A stretch of DNA of 64,000 nucleotides from Diplonema japonicum (lineage: Eukaryota; Euglenozoa; Diplonemea; Diplonemida; Diplonemidae): positions 403,910 through 467,909 of the forward strand of contig OZ025718.1 in the NCBI GenBank assembly GCA_964019335.1. Reading direction: 5' to 3'. Position 1 is the stretch's first letter, and each line of letters begins with the position of its first letter. Below, in pieces: positions 10,526 to 21,005 of this stretch. The translations under genes were made by a program, and so were the position numbers. Under the pieces are notes generated by a model. That model was not told the DNA's origin, ran no database searches, and worked only from the letters and a program-made list of their open reading frames with translations.

Positions 10526-11478
10526 TCAGGAAGGTGGAGTAGCCACTACATCAGCACCCGAGCCCAGGTACTGTACGTGGAACTCATGAAAAGTGCCTTG
10601 GACGTAACACAGCCCAATGCGTTGATCACTCCCGGGAGAAACACGAATTGTTCTGCGATTTTGATGCAAAATCGATTCATTTTGCCACCAAGTCACAATA
10701 GCGCTTGCGGGGGACTCTCGTGTTCTGTAACACAAACGCTTGTCACTGTTGTCCAAGGAAAAGAACTTGACGATGTCCTTCGGGTCGACATCCTTGTCCA
10801 GGAAAGAAGTGAAAAAGTCCCTCTTTGCCTTTGGTGAGAACTCGCGTAAGGCCTTCTGAACGGGGTACTCTTCGGGGGCTCTGCAGTGTTCGTCGTTGTA
10901 AGCCTCTTGCGCTTCAGGGTGGGGGCTCTAAACTCCTCCTCGTCTTCGGCTTCCTCTTCCTCTTTCTGCCGCCTAACGTTCTCGTTATGCAGATGACCCT
11001 ATCCTCAACCACATAACTAGGGATTCCCAAGGAATTCCTAGCGTTCCAAGTATTCTCTGGGATCGACCGAAGTGTTTCCCTCTTCACAATTCCTAAACAC
11101 TCCTTCGACTTCGTGGCCTCTGGGCAGTTGAAGTTACTACTTGGAGTGACCCTTAGCCCACCCATTCTCGAGACCAGCTCTGTTAGGCAGTGCAAAACAC
11201 ACTTGTTTGCAGCTCTCGTGTCATTCTGTCAGCACATTCTGGAGTGTTTCGGGAACTGTTCCGACTGTTCGCCTATCATCCTTCCGAGCTGTGGTTCTTC
11301 TCACTTTGTGCCGGAGGATGAAATTACGATCCGTAAGTTTGAAAAATGTCAAGCGCAGAAAAGCTGTCTGTTCTGAGGCGGCTGAAACCACCGTTTCTCC
11401 CACCGTTCCTTTGGCTCTTTGCAGTAGATGCCGAAAGGCCGCTGCAAGAGTCCCAACAGCACCCCACAAGTACCTCAT
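10526..11478 (-). pseudogene. Frame-broken coding remnant inside the TIR element
   Basis: Three successive minus-strand frames have protein-like composition. The first (11478-11221) begins MRYLWGAVGTL. The second (11195-10914) includes IPENTWNARNSLGIP and a Lys/Arg-rich tail. The third, entered without an ATG (about 10890-10526), includes FFTSFLDKDVDPKDIVKFF and FHEFHVQYLGSGADVV before a TGA. Stops and shifts separate them, so either small introns or mutational decay is involved. No known transposase catalytic motif is visible; I treat it as a degenerate element gene of unknown type. Confidence 0.4.
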
Positions 11479-11674
11479 GGTGTTTGCTGGGCCAAAAGAG
11501 CACTCTGAAGCACTTAGAAGTGTCGCTGTGTAGAAAATCTGATTCTATTGCCCGGATCAGGAGGGCCAAAAACAGGCCAAAAAACGCACACAAATTGGCT
11601 CACTAGTGCCCACCGAAGATCGAACAGAGACAAAAGCACCTTCCAGTGGGACCCCTCTTTGGCTGCAGATTGTC

Positions 11675-11692
11675 AATAAAATTTTGAATAAG
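11675..11692 (+). repeat. Direct repeat copy 2 inside the TIR element
   Basis: Same orientation as 10207-10224, lying about 260 bp inside the right terminal inverted repeat. Confidence 0.5.
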
Positions 11693-11954
11693 AGATCTAT
11701 GGTTAAATGCTGCGCGTTTCTGGGTGAATAAATCGGGATTTACTGCATTTTCCCCGTTTTCGTGACAGCCGAATTTCGGTTCATTTTTATGTTTCAGCCC
11801 CCCACATTGTATTTTTTCTCAAAAGCAAGCCCTTTAACGGAGTTTTCGGGACTATTTACACATTTCTTTCATACTTCCTGTGGTTGCATGCTGCCCCTTT
11901 TTTGTGAAAATTTAAAAAAAGCGTTTTTCTTTCTCATTTTTCGAAAAAAAGCAT

Positions 11955-11979
11955 TGACAAATAGCGGAGAGGTGACCAT
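11955..11979 (-). repeat. Right terminal inverted repeat
   Basis: Exact reverse complement of the left repeat at 10105-10129; the outer flank is T/A-rich. Confidence 0.7.
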
Positions 11980-12724
11980 TTAAAAAAAAGCTGTATAAAA
12001 TCAACCAAATGTGCTGCCAATGAATAGCCCTTGGGGGGGGGGGGGGGGGGGGGGTCAACATTGCTATGAATTCCTTGTTTTTATTTTTCTCACTATTGTT
12101 TTCATACAAAGAGTAAAAGCACCCCCCCCCTCCCCCCCTCCCCCTTTTTTTTGGCTTAATCTATATGTCAGAAAAGGGACAACGTGGGGTGGGAGGGCTA
12201 GTTATAAGGGGGGGGGAAAAAAGGACCTTTCTTTATTAATTTCACATTGATGGTCACACAAAAAAAAAGTTCCCTCGATTTGAATGGAAGAAAACAAAGG
12301 GGTGCCTCGAAGAAAAGAAAATACTTGATATCTCCAACCACGATGCCCCCACATAAATCTCTAACCCACTTGCTCTCACCCCACACATTCTTCTGGAATA
12401 GAGGGGGGAAATTGCTAAAAAAAAAGGTTAAATATCTCAACAGCCTAAGAGACTCGTTGGCCTTACGTTTTTTTTTTCTTTTTTTTTTTTTCTTCTTCTC
12501 CCCCCACTCTTTTATTAAAACTGCAAAAAAAAAGTTCTAAAATCCACTCTGAATTTTGAAGATTTTTTTCCCCCCGTTCCCCCTCCTCCCCTCCAACGTG
12601 AGAGGGGTTTTGTTATTTGATCAGGAGGGGGAAAAAAAAAAGAAAAAAAAAAAAGAGACATTTAAAAAAGAAGGGAGAAGAAAAAAAATGACATAAACAC
12701 ATAAGAGCATTTACATGACACAAA

Positions 12725-12755
<31 letters not shown>

Positions 12756-13021
12756 GCAAAACGAATTATTTCGCAAAGCAGAGAGTGAATGAATGGAACG
12801 GGAAAAAAAAGAAAAGAAAAAAAGCAAAAGACCGATGCACCGTAACTTCTGCTTTTGAACTACTGTCCTTTCCTTTACTATAATTTTTTTATTAAATCCA
12901 TCAAAATTATCCTACTTTTTCCACAGTTTTGTGAGTGCTACTTTTTTTTTTTTCTAAAAAAAAAATGGGGCTTTGATTGCAACACTAGGTGGCGTTAAGC
13001 GTGCAATGAAGCACGAACTAC
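11980..13021. other. Homopolymer-rich spacer
   Basis: Contains G and C runs (12031-12052; about 12120-12145), many T and A runs, and no supportable gene. Predicted peptides are mostly poly-Phe, poly-Lys or poly-Pro. Confidence 0.5.
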
Positions 13022-13252
13022 CTACTTGATTACAGGGGGCGCTCCCCGGCCGAGTTGTAGCTTCTTTTGCGTTCCGCGTCGTGTCCTTAATGCGTGCGGT
13101 GTGCTCAACCCTAGCCGGGGCGTCCCGGGTAACCAAGATTCTGCGCTCGTGCAGTTTGCTGCCTGTTCGTCACCCTGAGCATCTGCGTTACGTTCTTCCA
13201 CTCGGGCGCTACCGGTGATGACCGACGAGGAGGTCAACAGCGAACAACACAT
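13022..13252 (-). other. GC-rich island with a 76-codon frame, possible exon
   Basis: About 290 bp of GC-rich DNA stands alone in A/T-run DNA. On the minus strand a TACATCAG acceptor-like site precedes ATGTGTTGT at 13252, and the frame (MCCSLLTSSSVITGSARVEE...) runs to TAG at 13022. A GTAGGT donor-like site overlaps the stop. It may be a first exon, a small gene or a fragment of a mobile element. Support is weak. Confidence 0.25.
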
Positions 13253-14235
13253 CTGATGTACTTCTTATATTTCCATGTTATCCCCACCACCTTTAAAAAA
13301 AGGTTTAAGAAAAAGAAGAAAAAAAAGCATTGCTCCTTTAAATCTTTAAATCTTTTTTTAACTGATGGTTTAAGGAGCGAAAGAAGAAACATAAAAAAAA
13401 AGGAAAGGGAAAAAAAAAAAAAGAAGAACTCCAATGAGTTTTTTCTTTTTTCTCGTTTTCTCTTTCTTTTTTTTCCTTCTTCATTCCTCTCCCTATAAAG
13501 ATTGGAGGGAACAAAACAAAAAAAAAACAAGAAAAGAAAAAAAAGAAAAGGAAAAGAGAAAAAAAAAGGGGGGGGGGAAAGAGGGAAAAATCAAAACAAC
13601 CATAGAGTCATAATCGTTTTCTATTTTTTTTCCTTTCCCCCCCCTTTTTTTTTCTCATTCCCCTTCGCCTCCCCAACCCGTGAAGGGGGAGGTTAGAAAA
13701 AAAGAAGAAAAAAAAAAAAAAAACAGAAGAGAGCGGGGGGGAAAAAAGGGAAAGAAAAAAAAAAAAAAGAAGAAAAAAAAAAAAAAAAAAAACCTCATCC
13801 AAGTTGAAATTGGTTCATTTTTTTTTTTTTTAAAACGTTCCCCTTTGTTTATTCTTAAGTTGCAACTTGTTTTCAAGTCTAAAACTGCAAGGGTCGATTT
13901 TTTTTTTCTTTCCGAAACGCAAGAAAAAAAAGGGGGGGGGGGGAGGGAGACAAAAAGAAATTAATCAAACATGCCACATCAGATGTTGAGAACAGTGCCT
14001 CAATAACGAGGGGTGAAGAAGAAGAAGAAGAGGAGGGGAAAACAAAGTTGTCCGACACACACGGTAGGCTAGCCCATCCTTCCGAAGAAGAACTAATCAT
14101 GTTGGACCGCCAAATAGTGCTATCTAAACAGTGTAAAAATTACCACTATTTTCACGTGCGCAAAAATAAATCATGCAAGAAAAAAAAAAAAAGAAAAGAA
14201 AAAAAGAGTAAGGTGTTTAAGGGTATTTTCGTTTA

Positions 14236-14266
<31 letters not shown>

Positions 14267-14814
14267 GGTAACTGAAGCCACGAAAACGATGTCAGGAGAG
14301 ATGGAGGGGGGATAAATATCCCAACATTACACTCTGTATAGGGAATAGCTGCATAACAAAACCCTCCAGGTATTTCTTTTTTCTAGCGTTGGGGAGGGGC
14401 ATCCCTTTATTTTCCTTCTTCTTGGACAGACGTGTTTCACACCTAGTTCCCCATTCCTGACACCCCCCCTTTTTTTTTCTTCATTTACAGTATTTAAAAG
14501 TTTGAAGTTTCTTTTTTAAATTTTAGGAACAGATTTCAGCACAGCATATTTCTTTTTAAGTTCGTCATGCAAAAGGGGCTACATAGATCGGCTGAGAAAC
14601 ATTTTTTTCCCCACAACCGAACAGCTTTTGGCACCTCAGAGCCCCTCTTTTTTTTTTTTTTTTTTTTTTCTTCTGAATCTCTCCTCCGATAGGTGAGAGA
14701 TATGCAGCGGTAGAAAGAGAAAAAAAGAAATGCGGGGCAATCGAAAAATAAAATGAAATAAAATAAAAAATAAAAACCACTTCTTTCTTCATTTTTTTCT
14801 TCTTTTTCTTTCTT

Positions 14815-14846
<32 letters not shown>

Positions 14847-15320
14847 CCAGTCCCCGAGAAAGGGGTAAATTAAAGGAAAAAAAGGGGCCGAGTGCGAGAT
14901 GCACAAGTTTATTATTATTATTTTTTTTTTTCTTCCCTTCTTCCGTAGAAGAGAAAATGGAGAGAAAAAAAGGGAGTACGGGGGAGGGGGGCGAGAGTAT
15001 ATAGATAGATAAGGTAAGGTAGAGAGAGAAAGTAAAGATCCCCGCTATTTTTGTTCTTTTCTTTGTTCTATTTATTCAAAAGGGGGGGTGGGGGGGGTGT
15101 TGTTACGTAAAAGTATCTACTACCTTTGGAGAGAGAAGGAAAAAAACAGGGAGAAAATAAATATTCCGAATAATTCTTCCTTTCGTTGCCCTCTCAGTCC
15201 CTCTTTCTTGCAAAAAAAAAAAGAGGAAAAACAAAAGAAAAAAGAAAAAAGGCAAGAAGGGAATAGAGAGGGAAAGGAATGAGTATCGATTTTTTTTTAA
15301 ACATGCCACACATTCATTCA

Positions 15321-15371
<51 letters not shown>

Positions 15372-15756
15372 AAAAGTTTTTTTTTGATCCGAGGAAAAAG
15401 GACACATAGAGAGGAAAAAAAAAAAAGAAAAGCTGCAAAAAAAAAAAAAAAAAAAAAAAACTCAAAGTGCAGGACAAACCCCCTCATTTTTTCCTTACTC
15501 GCCATGCCATCCTCCCCCCCCCGACCAAAAACCATTTCAAAAAAAAAAAAGGAATCAACGAGGGACAAAGGGAAGGGGAAAGGAAGGAAAGGGGAAAAAA
15601 AAAAAAAAGTGAATTTTTTTTTCTCCCCATCCCCTCCCACACACAAGTAGCGGGAGAGAGAGTATAATAATAAAATAAAAATAAAAAAAAAAATAAAAAT
15701 AAAAAAAAACCCCACGCACTCAAAAAAAAAAAAAAAAAAAAAAAAAGTAACTATTT
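13253..15756. other. Gene-poor homopolymer-rich stretch
   Basis: About 2.5 kb of A, T and G runs, with a T run of ~45 bases near 15323-15370. Bases 13960-14160 and 14280-14640 are of more normal complexity but show no frame I would defend. Confidence 0.5.
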
Positions 15757-16968
15757 TCAATTCGTTTTCAAAAAGAGTTCAAGATCCTGCGCCAAGGCAT
15801 TGTCAATCAAATAAGAATCCTTGCTCAAATCAAGACCTCCGATAGGGTCTGACAAGTCTTCTTCAGTTGACGGAATGGAACCTGCAGCAGGGGACGACGG
15901 CGGCGATGGGTTCACACGTGTCCACAGCCTCTGGTGACTGAGGATGGAGGACAAAGGCGACCTTCCACTGTAACCCTTTCGGACAGGCGACTGCCATCTC
16001 CCTAACGCGGCACTGCAGTGCTGCAACTGCGCCTTTATGAAATAAAGCCTGGTACACCCCAACCCGGCATTTGTCCCCATCGGTTCCACAATGGAAAGCG
16101 TTTCGTCAGCGTGCACCTTAGGGGTCTTCAGACCACGATTCGGGTCGATGGTGAACTTATCAAATTGAAACTCATTTCCGTAAATTGTCGAAAACGACAT
16201 TATCAATTCACCCGGAGAGGCGCAATTGGTTTCAACACAAACCGCAACAAGCATGCACAGCAACGCGTACGAGGTGATACCACCGGTATCGACTTCACCC
16301 AAATTGTTGGTTTGAAGAAGAACCTGGCGTAAAACGATATGTGCGGGGATGATGAGAGGATGCTGTTCTATCCACCGTGTAGTGTGTTCGACCGATCTCC
16401 TAGCATCACCTACAATGGTTGAAGCAAGGTTAATCGACAGAACTATCGGAGTGTGTGAAAACGGGGTTTCTGCTGTAATGTTGATAAGAGCATTGTGGTG
16501 GTTGTTGCAAATGAGAGCTTTAATGTCTCCCAGGGATTGGAACGCGCTTTCCACCAGAGTTTTTGACAGTCGCCCGCAGCCTTCCAGAGCAATGTTTAGG
16601 TTTGAATCCGGACACGCCATCCCTGCGGAGAAGGAACCGAACACTTCTGTCACTACTTGTTTTCCGAATTTTTCCGCGGCGATCTTTGTCACGCAATCCA
16701 CTAATCTGTCCCTCTCGTCGGTTTCTTTTTTCGTGAGTTTTAGGAAGTCGACGAAGGCGCACACTTCTCTTTCCAGGCAAAGAGATTTTTTATCGACCCC
16801 GTCAGGGTACCATGGGGTAGATACCACTTGGTCCTGCTGTTGTGAGTACTGATGATGCGCCACTGCGCCGCCTTGGTACTGTGTGCTCTTCACCCTCTTG
16901 TATGGGCTCACTTTAATGTATGTTACATTTCCTTCTGTTGGTGCCGCAGCTGCTTTTTTACTCTGCAT
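15757..16968 (-). CDS. TRF4/PAPD5-like nucleotidyltransferase pseudoenzyme
   Basis: A single exon of 403 aa. Residues ~70-300 match the non-canonical poly(A)/poly(U) polymerase fold: VFGSFSAGMACPDSNLNIAL corresponds to the GS...DxD strand, followed by a PIVLSINLAS strand and the PAP-associated signature DTGGITSYALLCMLVA. In active enzymes the first strand reads SDxD and the later strand carries a third Asp (VDISFN type). Here the acidic pair is Asn-x-Asn and the third position is hydrophobic. This predicts a fold-retaining, catalytically inactive protein, perhaps a cofactor of an RNA-tailing complex. The N-terminus is basic and low-complexity and the C-terminus Ser/Pro-rich. An acceptor TTTTTAAG lies about 13 nt before the ATG with an A-run leader. 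Confidence 0.8.
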   Translation of the reverse strand: MQSKKAAAAPTEGNVTYIKVSPYKRVKSTQYQGGAVAHHQYSQQQDQVVSTPWYPDGVDKKSLCLEREVCAFVDFLKLTKKETDERDRLVDCVTKIAAEKFGKQVVTEVFGSFSAGMACPDSNLNIALEGCGRLSKTLVESAFQSLGDIKALICNNHHNALINITAETPFSHTPIVLSINLASTIVGDARRSVEHTTRWIEQHPLIIPAHIVLRQVLLQTNNLGEVDTGGITSYALLCMLVAVCVETNCASPGELIMSFSTIYGNEFQFDKFTIDPNRGLKTPKVHADETLSIVEPMGTNAGLGCTRLYFIKAQLQHCSAALGRWQSPVRKGYSGRSPLSSILSHQRLWTRVNPSPPSSPAAGSIPSTEEDLSDPIGGLDLSKDSYLIDNALAQDLELFLKTN

Positions 16969-17742
16969 TTTTTTTTTTGCTGTCTTAAAAAAAAAAAGGT
17001 TTTGAGAAATGCAATTATTTTTTTTTTATAAAAAAAGGGGGGGTTTTTTTTTTAAAAAAAAATTAATTATATGGGAGGGGGTGGTGGAAATAAATAAAGA
17101 GAGGGGGGTTTATTAAAAAAAAAAGGTGGGTGGGTGGGAGGGCGGAAAAAAAAAGAAGAAAAACGAATTAGAAACATATTTTTTTTTTTAAATAGGAGAG
17201 ATGGTGGAACAACTGTAGTGAAAAAACCGCTCTCTCTCTCTCTCTCTCCCTCTTTTTTTTTTTTTTTTTAAAACTCTTCTTGGGTTTGCGTGGAATGGAA
17301 GAAAAACGAAAATTGTACCCCCTCAGAAAGTAACAGACAGCAATTGTGTAAGGGGAAAAAGTAAGGGGGGGGGGGGGGGGGGGGGGGGGACAGGTGTAAG
17401 GAAAAAAAGAGAAAAAAATGAGCATGTTTGTCGTCACCTCCCCTGGTGGATGCTGTTAAACCTTAGTTTCAGAAATCGACTATTCTGATGGTGTGCGCAC
17501 TGGCACTCTTTTTTTTTTCTTCTTTTTTCTTTTCTTGTTTTTTGTTAATAATATTATAATTATAATGGGCACACTCCCCCCCCCCCCCCCCCCCCCCCCC
17601 CTGCGACATGCGACCATATCTACCCCCATATTCCTTTTAAAAATATCAACACTGAAGGGAGGGGGAGGGTGCAAAGGGTTATAGTACATTAAAAAAAAAA
17701 AATGAGGGAAAGAAACAACGGGAAAAAAAAAGGAAAAAAAAA
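16969..17742. other. Homopolymer-rich spacer
   Basis: A spacer of 774 bases between OSCP1 and the pseudoenzyme gene, with a TC repeat (about 17229-17250), G run (about 17367-17389) and C run (about 17577-17601). No gene is seen. The minus-strand pyrimidine tract and AAG at about 16983-17000 is the likely acceptor for the downstream mRNA. Confidence 0.6.
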
Positions 17743-18925
17743 TCACATCTTCCCGTCGCTCACCATTTCGAGCAAATCGGATATTTCAGCGGGTGCTGTG
17801 TGGTCAGCAGGGGTGTCAAAATCGATCCCTTCAATAACCCCACAGAGCTCCTTGTTATATCTTTCCAGGTCCTCCCTAGTCATTCTGGGGATATTGATTA
17901 CCTCAGTACTCGCACCCCCGTGTTGCGGCGACTTTTTTTTTTTTTTTTTTTCCCTTCCCGATCCATACCCCTTCATTGTCGTCAAATAGCGACACTTTAA
18001 ACCCTTGAGCAGAGGGCCTTTCACTGGAAACACCCAACAACGACCCCAACGCATTCAATTCCGCAGTCCCGGCCGACATCGACTTCACAGCTTGCAAAGA
18101 TGAGGTGTTGTGCTTTGCGGCAGTGTGGCTGGTGGTGGGGGCAGCAGGCGCCGGCTCATCCTTCTTCCTGTTATTATTATTATTACTTTTTTTTTTTTTT
18201 TTTGAAACCTTTCGATGGTGTAGAAATTTTGCCCCAGCGTACACGCTCTCTTCGAGGGATCATACGGGTCGCCTCCGAGCTTGGGCCGAACAGCGTCCTG
18301 CAGAGGATAGCTGAAGTTCTCCACGGACCCATCCTCGTGTCTGATGGTCCCCGGAACCTGCACATTGGCATCATCAGGCAAAGGACCGCCCTGCTGTATC
18401 ACAAAACGTCCATCATGGTGCTGCATTTTCTCTTGGAGGAAGAGGGACACCTTCACCCGTTTCCGGATGGAGAAGTCGAGCAACGCTTGCCGCACCTTTT
18501 TTTTTTTTTTTTTTTTTTTTTTTTCCCTTTTTTTTTTCTTTTTTTTTTTTCTTTCTCCCACACCTGTGCGTACTCCGAAACACGCAGTTCTTTAGCGAAA
18601 TTAATGAACGCGGACCTTGCGCTGTCTATTGCAGATGATGCTGGGCCGGCCTGCTTGCCAAGGGCAGACACGTAGTCGATGTGGTTCAAGGTGATGTCAA
18701 TGAGCTCGGTGGGGTGCTTGGCGCTCATCACCTGGTATTTCACACCCATCACCACCAAATCGAACAGCTTGTCCATCGAATCACAGGAGAGCTTCATGAT
18801 GCTGCTTTGCGCCAGTTTATTGCACACGTCTCTCGTTTGCTCCGGGGTGTACAGAGCGTGCGGCCGCAGCAGCTCGCTGATAAATGCCTCATTGAAGAGC
18901 GCTCTTGTCAAATCGTACAAGACCT

Positions 18926-18988
<63 letters not shown>

Positions 18989-19117
18989 CTTCAAGAGGGT
19001 GTTTACCTTCTGTGCTTTCTCAGCTTTAATCTGCTGGCTGTGCAGCCTCTGCTCCAGGATATATATCATCTCACCACCATAATTGATGATGAGAAACGGC
19101 ATTGCAAGCAAAGACAT
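17743..19117 (-). CDS. OSCP1: OSCP1 (organic solute carrier partner 1 homologue)
   Basis: Five exons on the minus strand: 19117-19007, 18923-18564, 18495-18209, 18167-17969 and 17931-17743, totalling 381 aa, close to the usual ~380. Blocks typical of OSCP1 appear in order: NYGGEMIYILEQRL (start), SIMKLSCDSMDKLFDLVVMG, KRVKVSLFLQEK, GRFVIQQGGPLP, and VINIP near the end. Introns start GTAAAC, GTGTGG, GTTTCA and GTATGG; introns 1, 2 and 4 are essentially sense A-runs. The start at 19117 aligns with the family start. An acceptor TTGTTGTTCCAG with a T tract ends at 19158. OSCP1 proteins are cytosolic with links to cilia or transport; the precise function in protists is unclear. Confidence 0.93.
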
Positions 19118-19266
19118 TCTTCGTTCTTTTTTTTTTTTTTTTTGGTTCCCCGCCTCCCTGGAACAACAAAAAAAAAGATTATTATTTTCCCCGGTTATGT
19201 GTTCGTAAAAAAAAAAAAAAAGAAGAAGAAGAAGAAATGTGACACTTTACCCCGTATTATCATCTT

Positions 19267-20013
19267 TCAGGGACCTTGGTAGAATACCAAGGGTGGGGAG
19301 GGCAGGCTGGAACTGCCGCTGCTTGTCTCGGTTGAGGAGTGGGACAGTTCTCGTCTTCTTTTTTTGCCTTTTTTTTTGTACCGTTGGCGGTCCTCCTTCC
19401 TTTTGTGCCGTTCTTCAGTACTTAGCGCCGAGTCGAACTCTGAATCTGTCTCCGATGCCAAACCCTCGGCTTTTCTCTTTTTTTGCTGTTTTTTCAATTT
19501 CCGAATGGTCTTTTCCTGGATGGCCTTTGCACGGTCCTCCCTGTCTCGAGTCTTCCATCTTTCGTACTCGGCAGCCGTTGCTGCCAGTGCGTGTGTTTTA
19601 CCCCATTCTTCTGTCAATTCTGCATCGGATTTTTCAACAGGCCGTAAGCCAAACACGTCTGTAGCCTGCTCCTTCTGGTCTTGGCAAGGTTGGACCTTCA
19701 CACACCTGTCTCCTATTGCAAGGCCTGATAGTCTGCAAGCTTTTTGGGCTTCTTCTGGTTTTGTGAATTCGATGAAGGCGTAGAAGTGATCACCTTTCGA
19801 CTGGTGGATGGCAATACGCACGATCCCACCGCAACTCTCGAAGAATAATTTCAGCGCGTGCTCGCTGATTCCCGGCCCCAACGGTGCCACATACACCTTG
19901 TTCTGTTTCTTTTCATCCACTACAACTGGCGCCGCGCTTACTTTATTGCTTGACAAGGACCCCGGCGCAATCGCCATCATGTTCCCGAGAGCCTCGGGTG
20001 GAGCGTATGCCAT
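19267..20013 (-). CDS. RRM RNA-binding protein with basic/Ser tail
   Basis: A single exon of 248 aa. Residues ~38-112 form an RRM with RNP2 KVYVAPLG and RNP1-like DHFYAFIEF. A charged helical region follows (EERHKRKEDRQRYKKKGKK) and then a Ser-rich tail. The layout suggests a splicing or mRNA-processing factor, though no family can be fixed. The start is ATG at 20013, preceded by an A-rich leader and an acceptor TGTGTAG near 20095. The stop at 19267 is about 150 nt before the OSCP1 ATG. Confidence 0.85.
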   Translation of the reverse strand: MAYAPPEALGNMMAIAPGSLSSNKVSAAPVVVDEKKQNKVYVAPLGPGISEHALKLFFESCGGIVRIAIHQSKGDHFYAFIEFTKPEEAQKACRLSGLAIGDRCVKVQPCQDQKEQATDVFGLRPVEKSDAELTEEWGKTHALAATAAEYERWKTRDREDRAKAIQEKTIRKLKKQQKKRKAEGLASETDSEFDSALSTEERHKRKEDRQRYKKKGKKRRRELSHSSTETSSGSSSLPSPPLVFYQGP

Positions 20014-21005
20014 TTTTTTTTTCTTTTTTTTTTTCTCCAAACCTCCCTCCTTTTTTTTCTTCTTTTCTTTCCTTCTTTTTTTTTTTTTTTCTTCTACACA
20101 CTGGCAAAAGGAAGAAAAAAAAGAAGAAGAAGAAGAAGGAAAAAAAACGGGGGAATAAAAAAAAATTGATGCGATTGGGAATGGGGGGTCTAATGTATAG
20201 AAAATATTGGGGAAGAAGAGAAGAAGGGGGGGGGGGTAATAATTGGAAAGAAAAGAAAGAAAGAAAGAACAACGAGAGGAGAGGATAAAAAAAAGGAGTG
20301 GGGAAGAAAAATAACGGAGAGATAAGGAAAGGCAAAAAAAAGGGGGGGGGGAAAGCATATTGGGATGGGGAAAGTGATCTAAAATAAAATAAAATAAAAA
20401 TGAAAACGCAAAACAAATAATAAAAATAAGTCTTTCCTGTTCTCTCTCTCACGCTTTTTCTTCTTCTTTTTTCTTGGAGGTCTGTTTACCTACTGTTAAG
20501 TGAATAAATGTCGGATTGACAAATCTCCGGACGGAAAAGTTTGAAATCCCTCCAGTGACCTTCAGTGGCCTAAAGAAGAATGGTCCGCCCTGGCATTTGT
20601 CAAGGCCCTGTGATTTTTCTTTTTTTTTTTCCACCCCCGCTTTACAGTTCCTCGTTTTTTATTTTGGCACATAACCTTCCACATCTTAAACACCATTTTC
20701 TTCTCCCCCTATCCTATAACACCTAAAACCTTTTTTTTTCCTCTTCCTCTTTATTTCCTCCTCACTTTCAAAACTTCTCTTGCATGCATCCTTTTTAAAA
20801 AAGGGAGAAAAGAAAAAAAAGGGGAGAGTAAAAAAAATATGCAGAGGGGAAGTGGGGAGAGAGAGAGAGGAAAGGGTAAGACAATGGGTTTCTTCTTTTT
20901 GATAGTAAAAAGAAAAAGAAAATAAAAATGGGGGGGGGAGAAACACTTGATTCTTCCTCTCTCTCTCTCTTCGTCCCCCCCCCCCCCCCCCCTCCCAATT
21001 CTTGC
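20014..21005. other. Low-complexity spacer
   Basis: About 990 bases of GA- and A-rich runs with a C run near 20975-20992. The 20460-20640 part is of normal complexity without a good frame. The upstream end carries the acceptor for the RRM gene. Confidence 0.55.

Larger units (their letters stand above)
10105..11979. mobile_element. TIR-bounded element, about 1.9 kb, probably a decayed DNA transposon
   Basis: Perfect 25-bp inverted repeats bound the stretch: 10105-10129 and 11955-11979 (TGACAAATAGCGGAGAGGTG at the right end). No clear target-site duplication is seen; flanks are A/T-rich. The interior is more GC-rich than its surroundings and holds minus-strand frames in series, each ended by stops or shifts: 11478-11221, 11195-10914 and about 10890-10526. 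A diverged direct repeat of about 45 bp lies near each end. The superfamily cannot be named because no transposase motif is recognisable. Confidence 0.6.

Noticed and set aside
12980-13050. CTCF-like motifs (ACTAGGTGGCG; CAGGGGGCGCTC)
   Set aside because: CTCF is an animal protein and the organism looks euglenozoan; two short matches in a GC-rich island are expected by chance.
13253-15756. Many short frames of poly-Lys, poly-Phe or poly-Gly
   Set aside because: They are translations of A, T and G runs, not genes.
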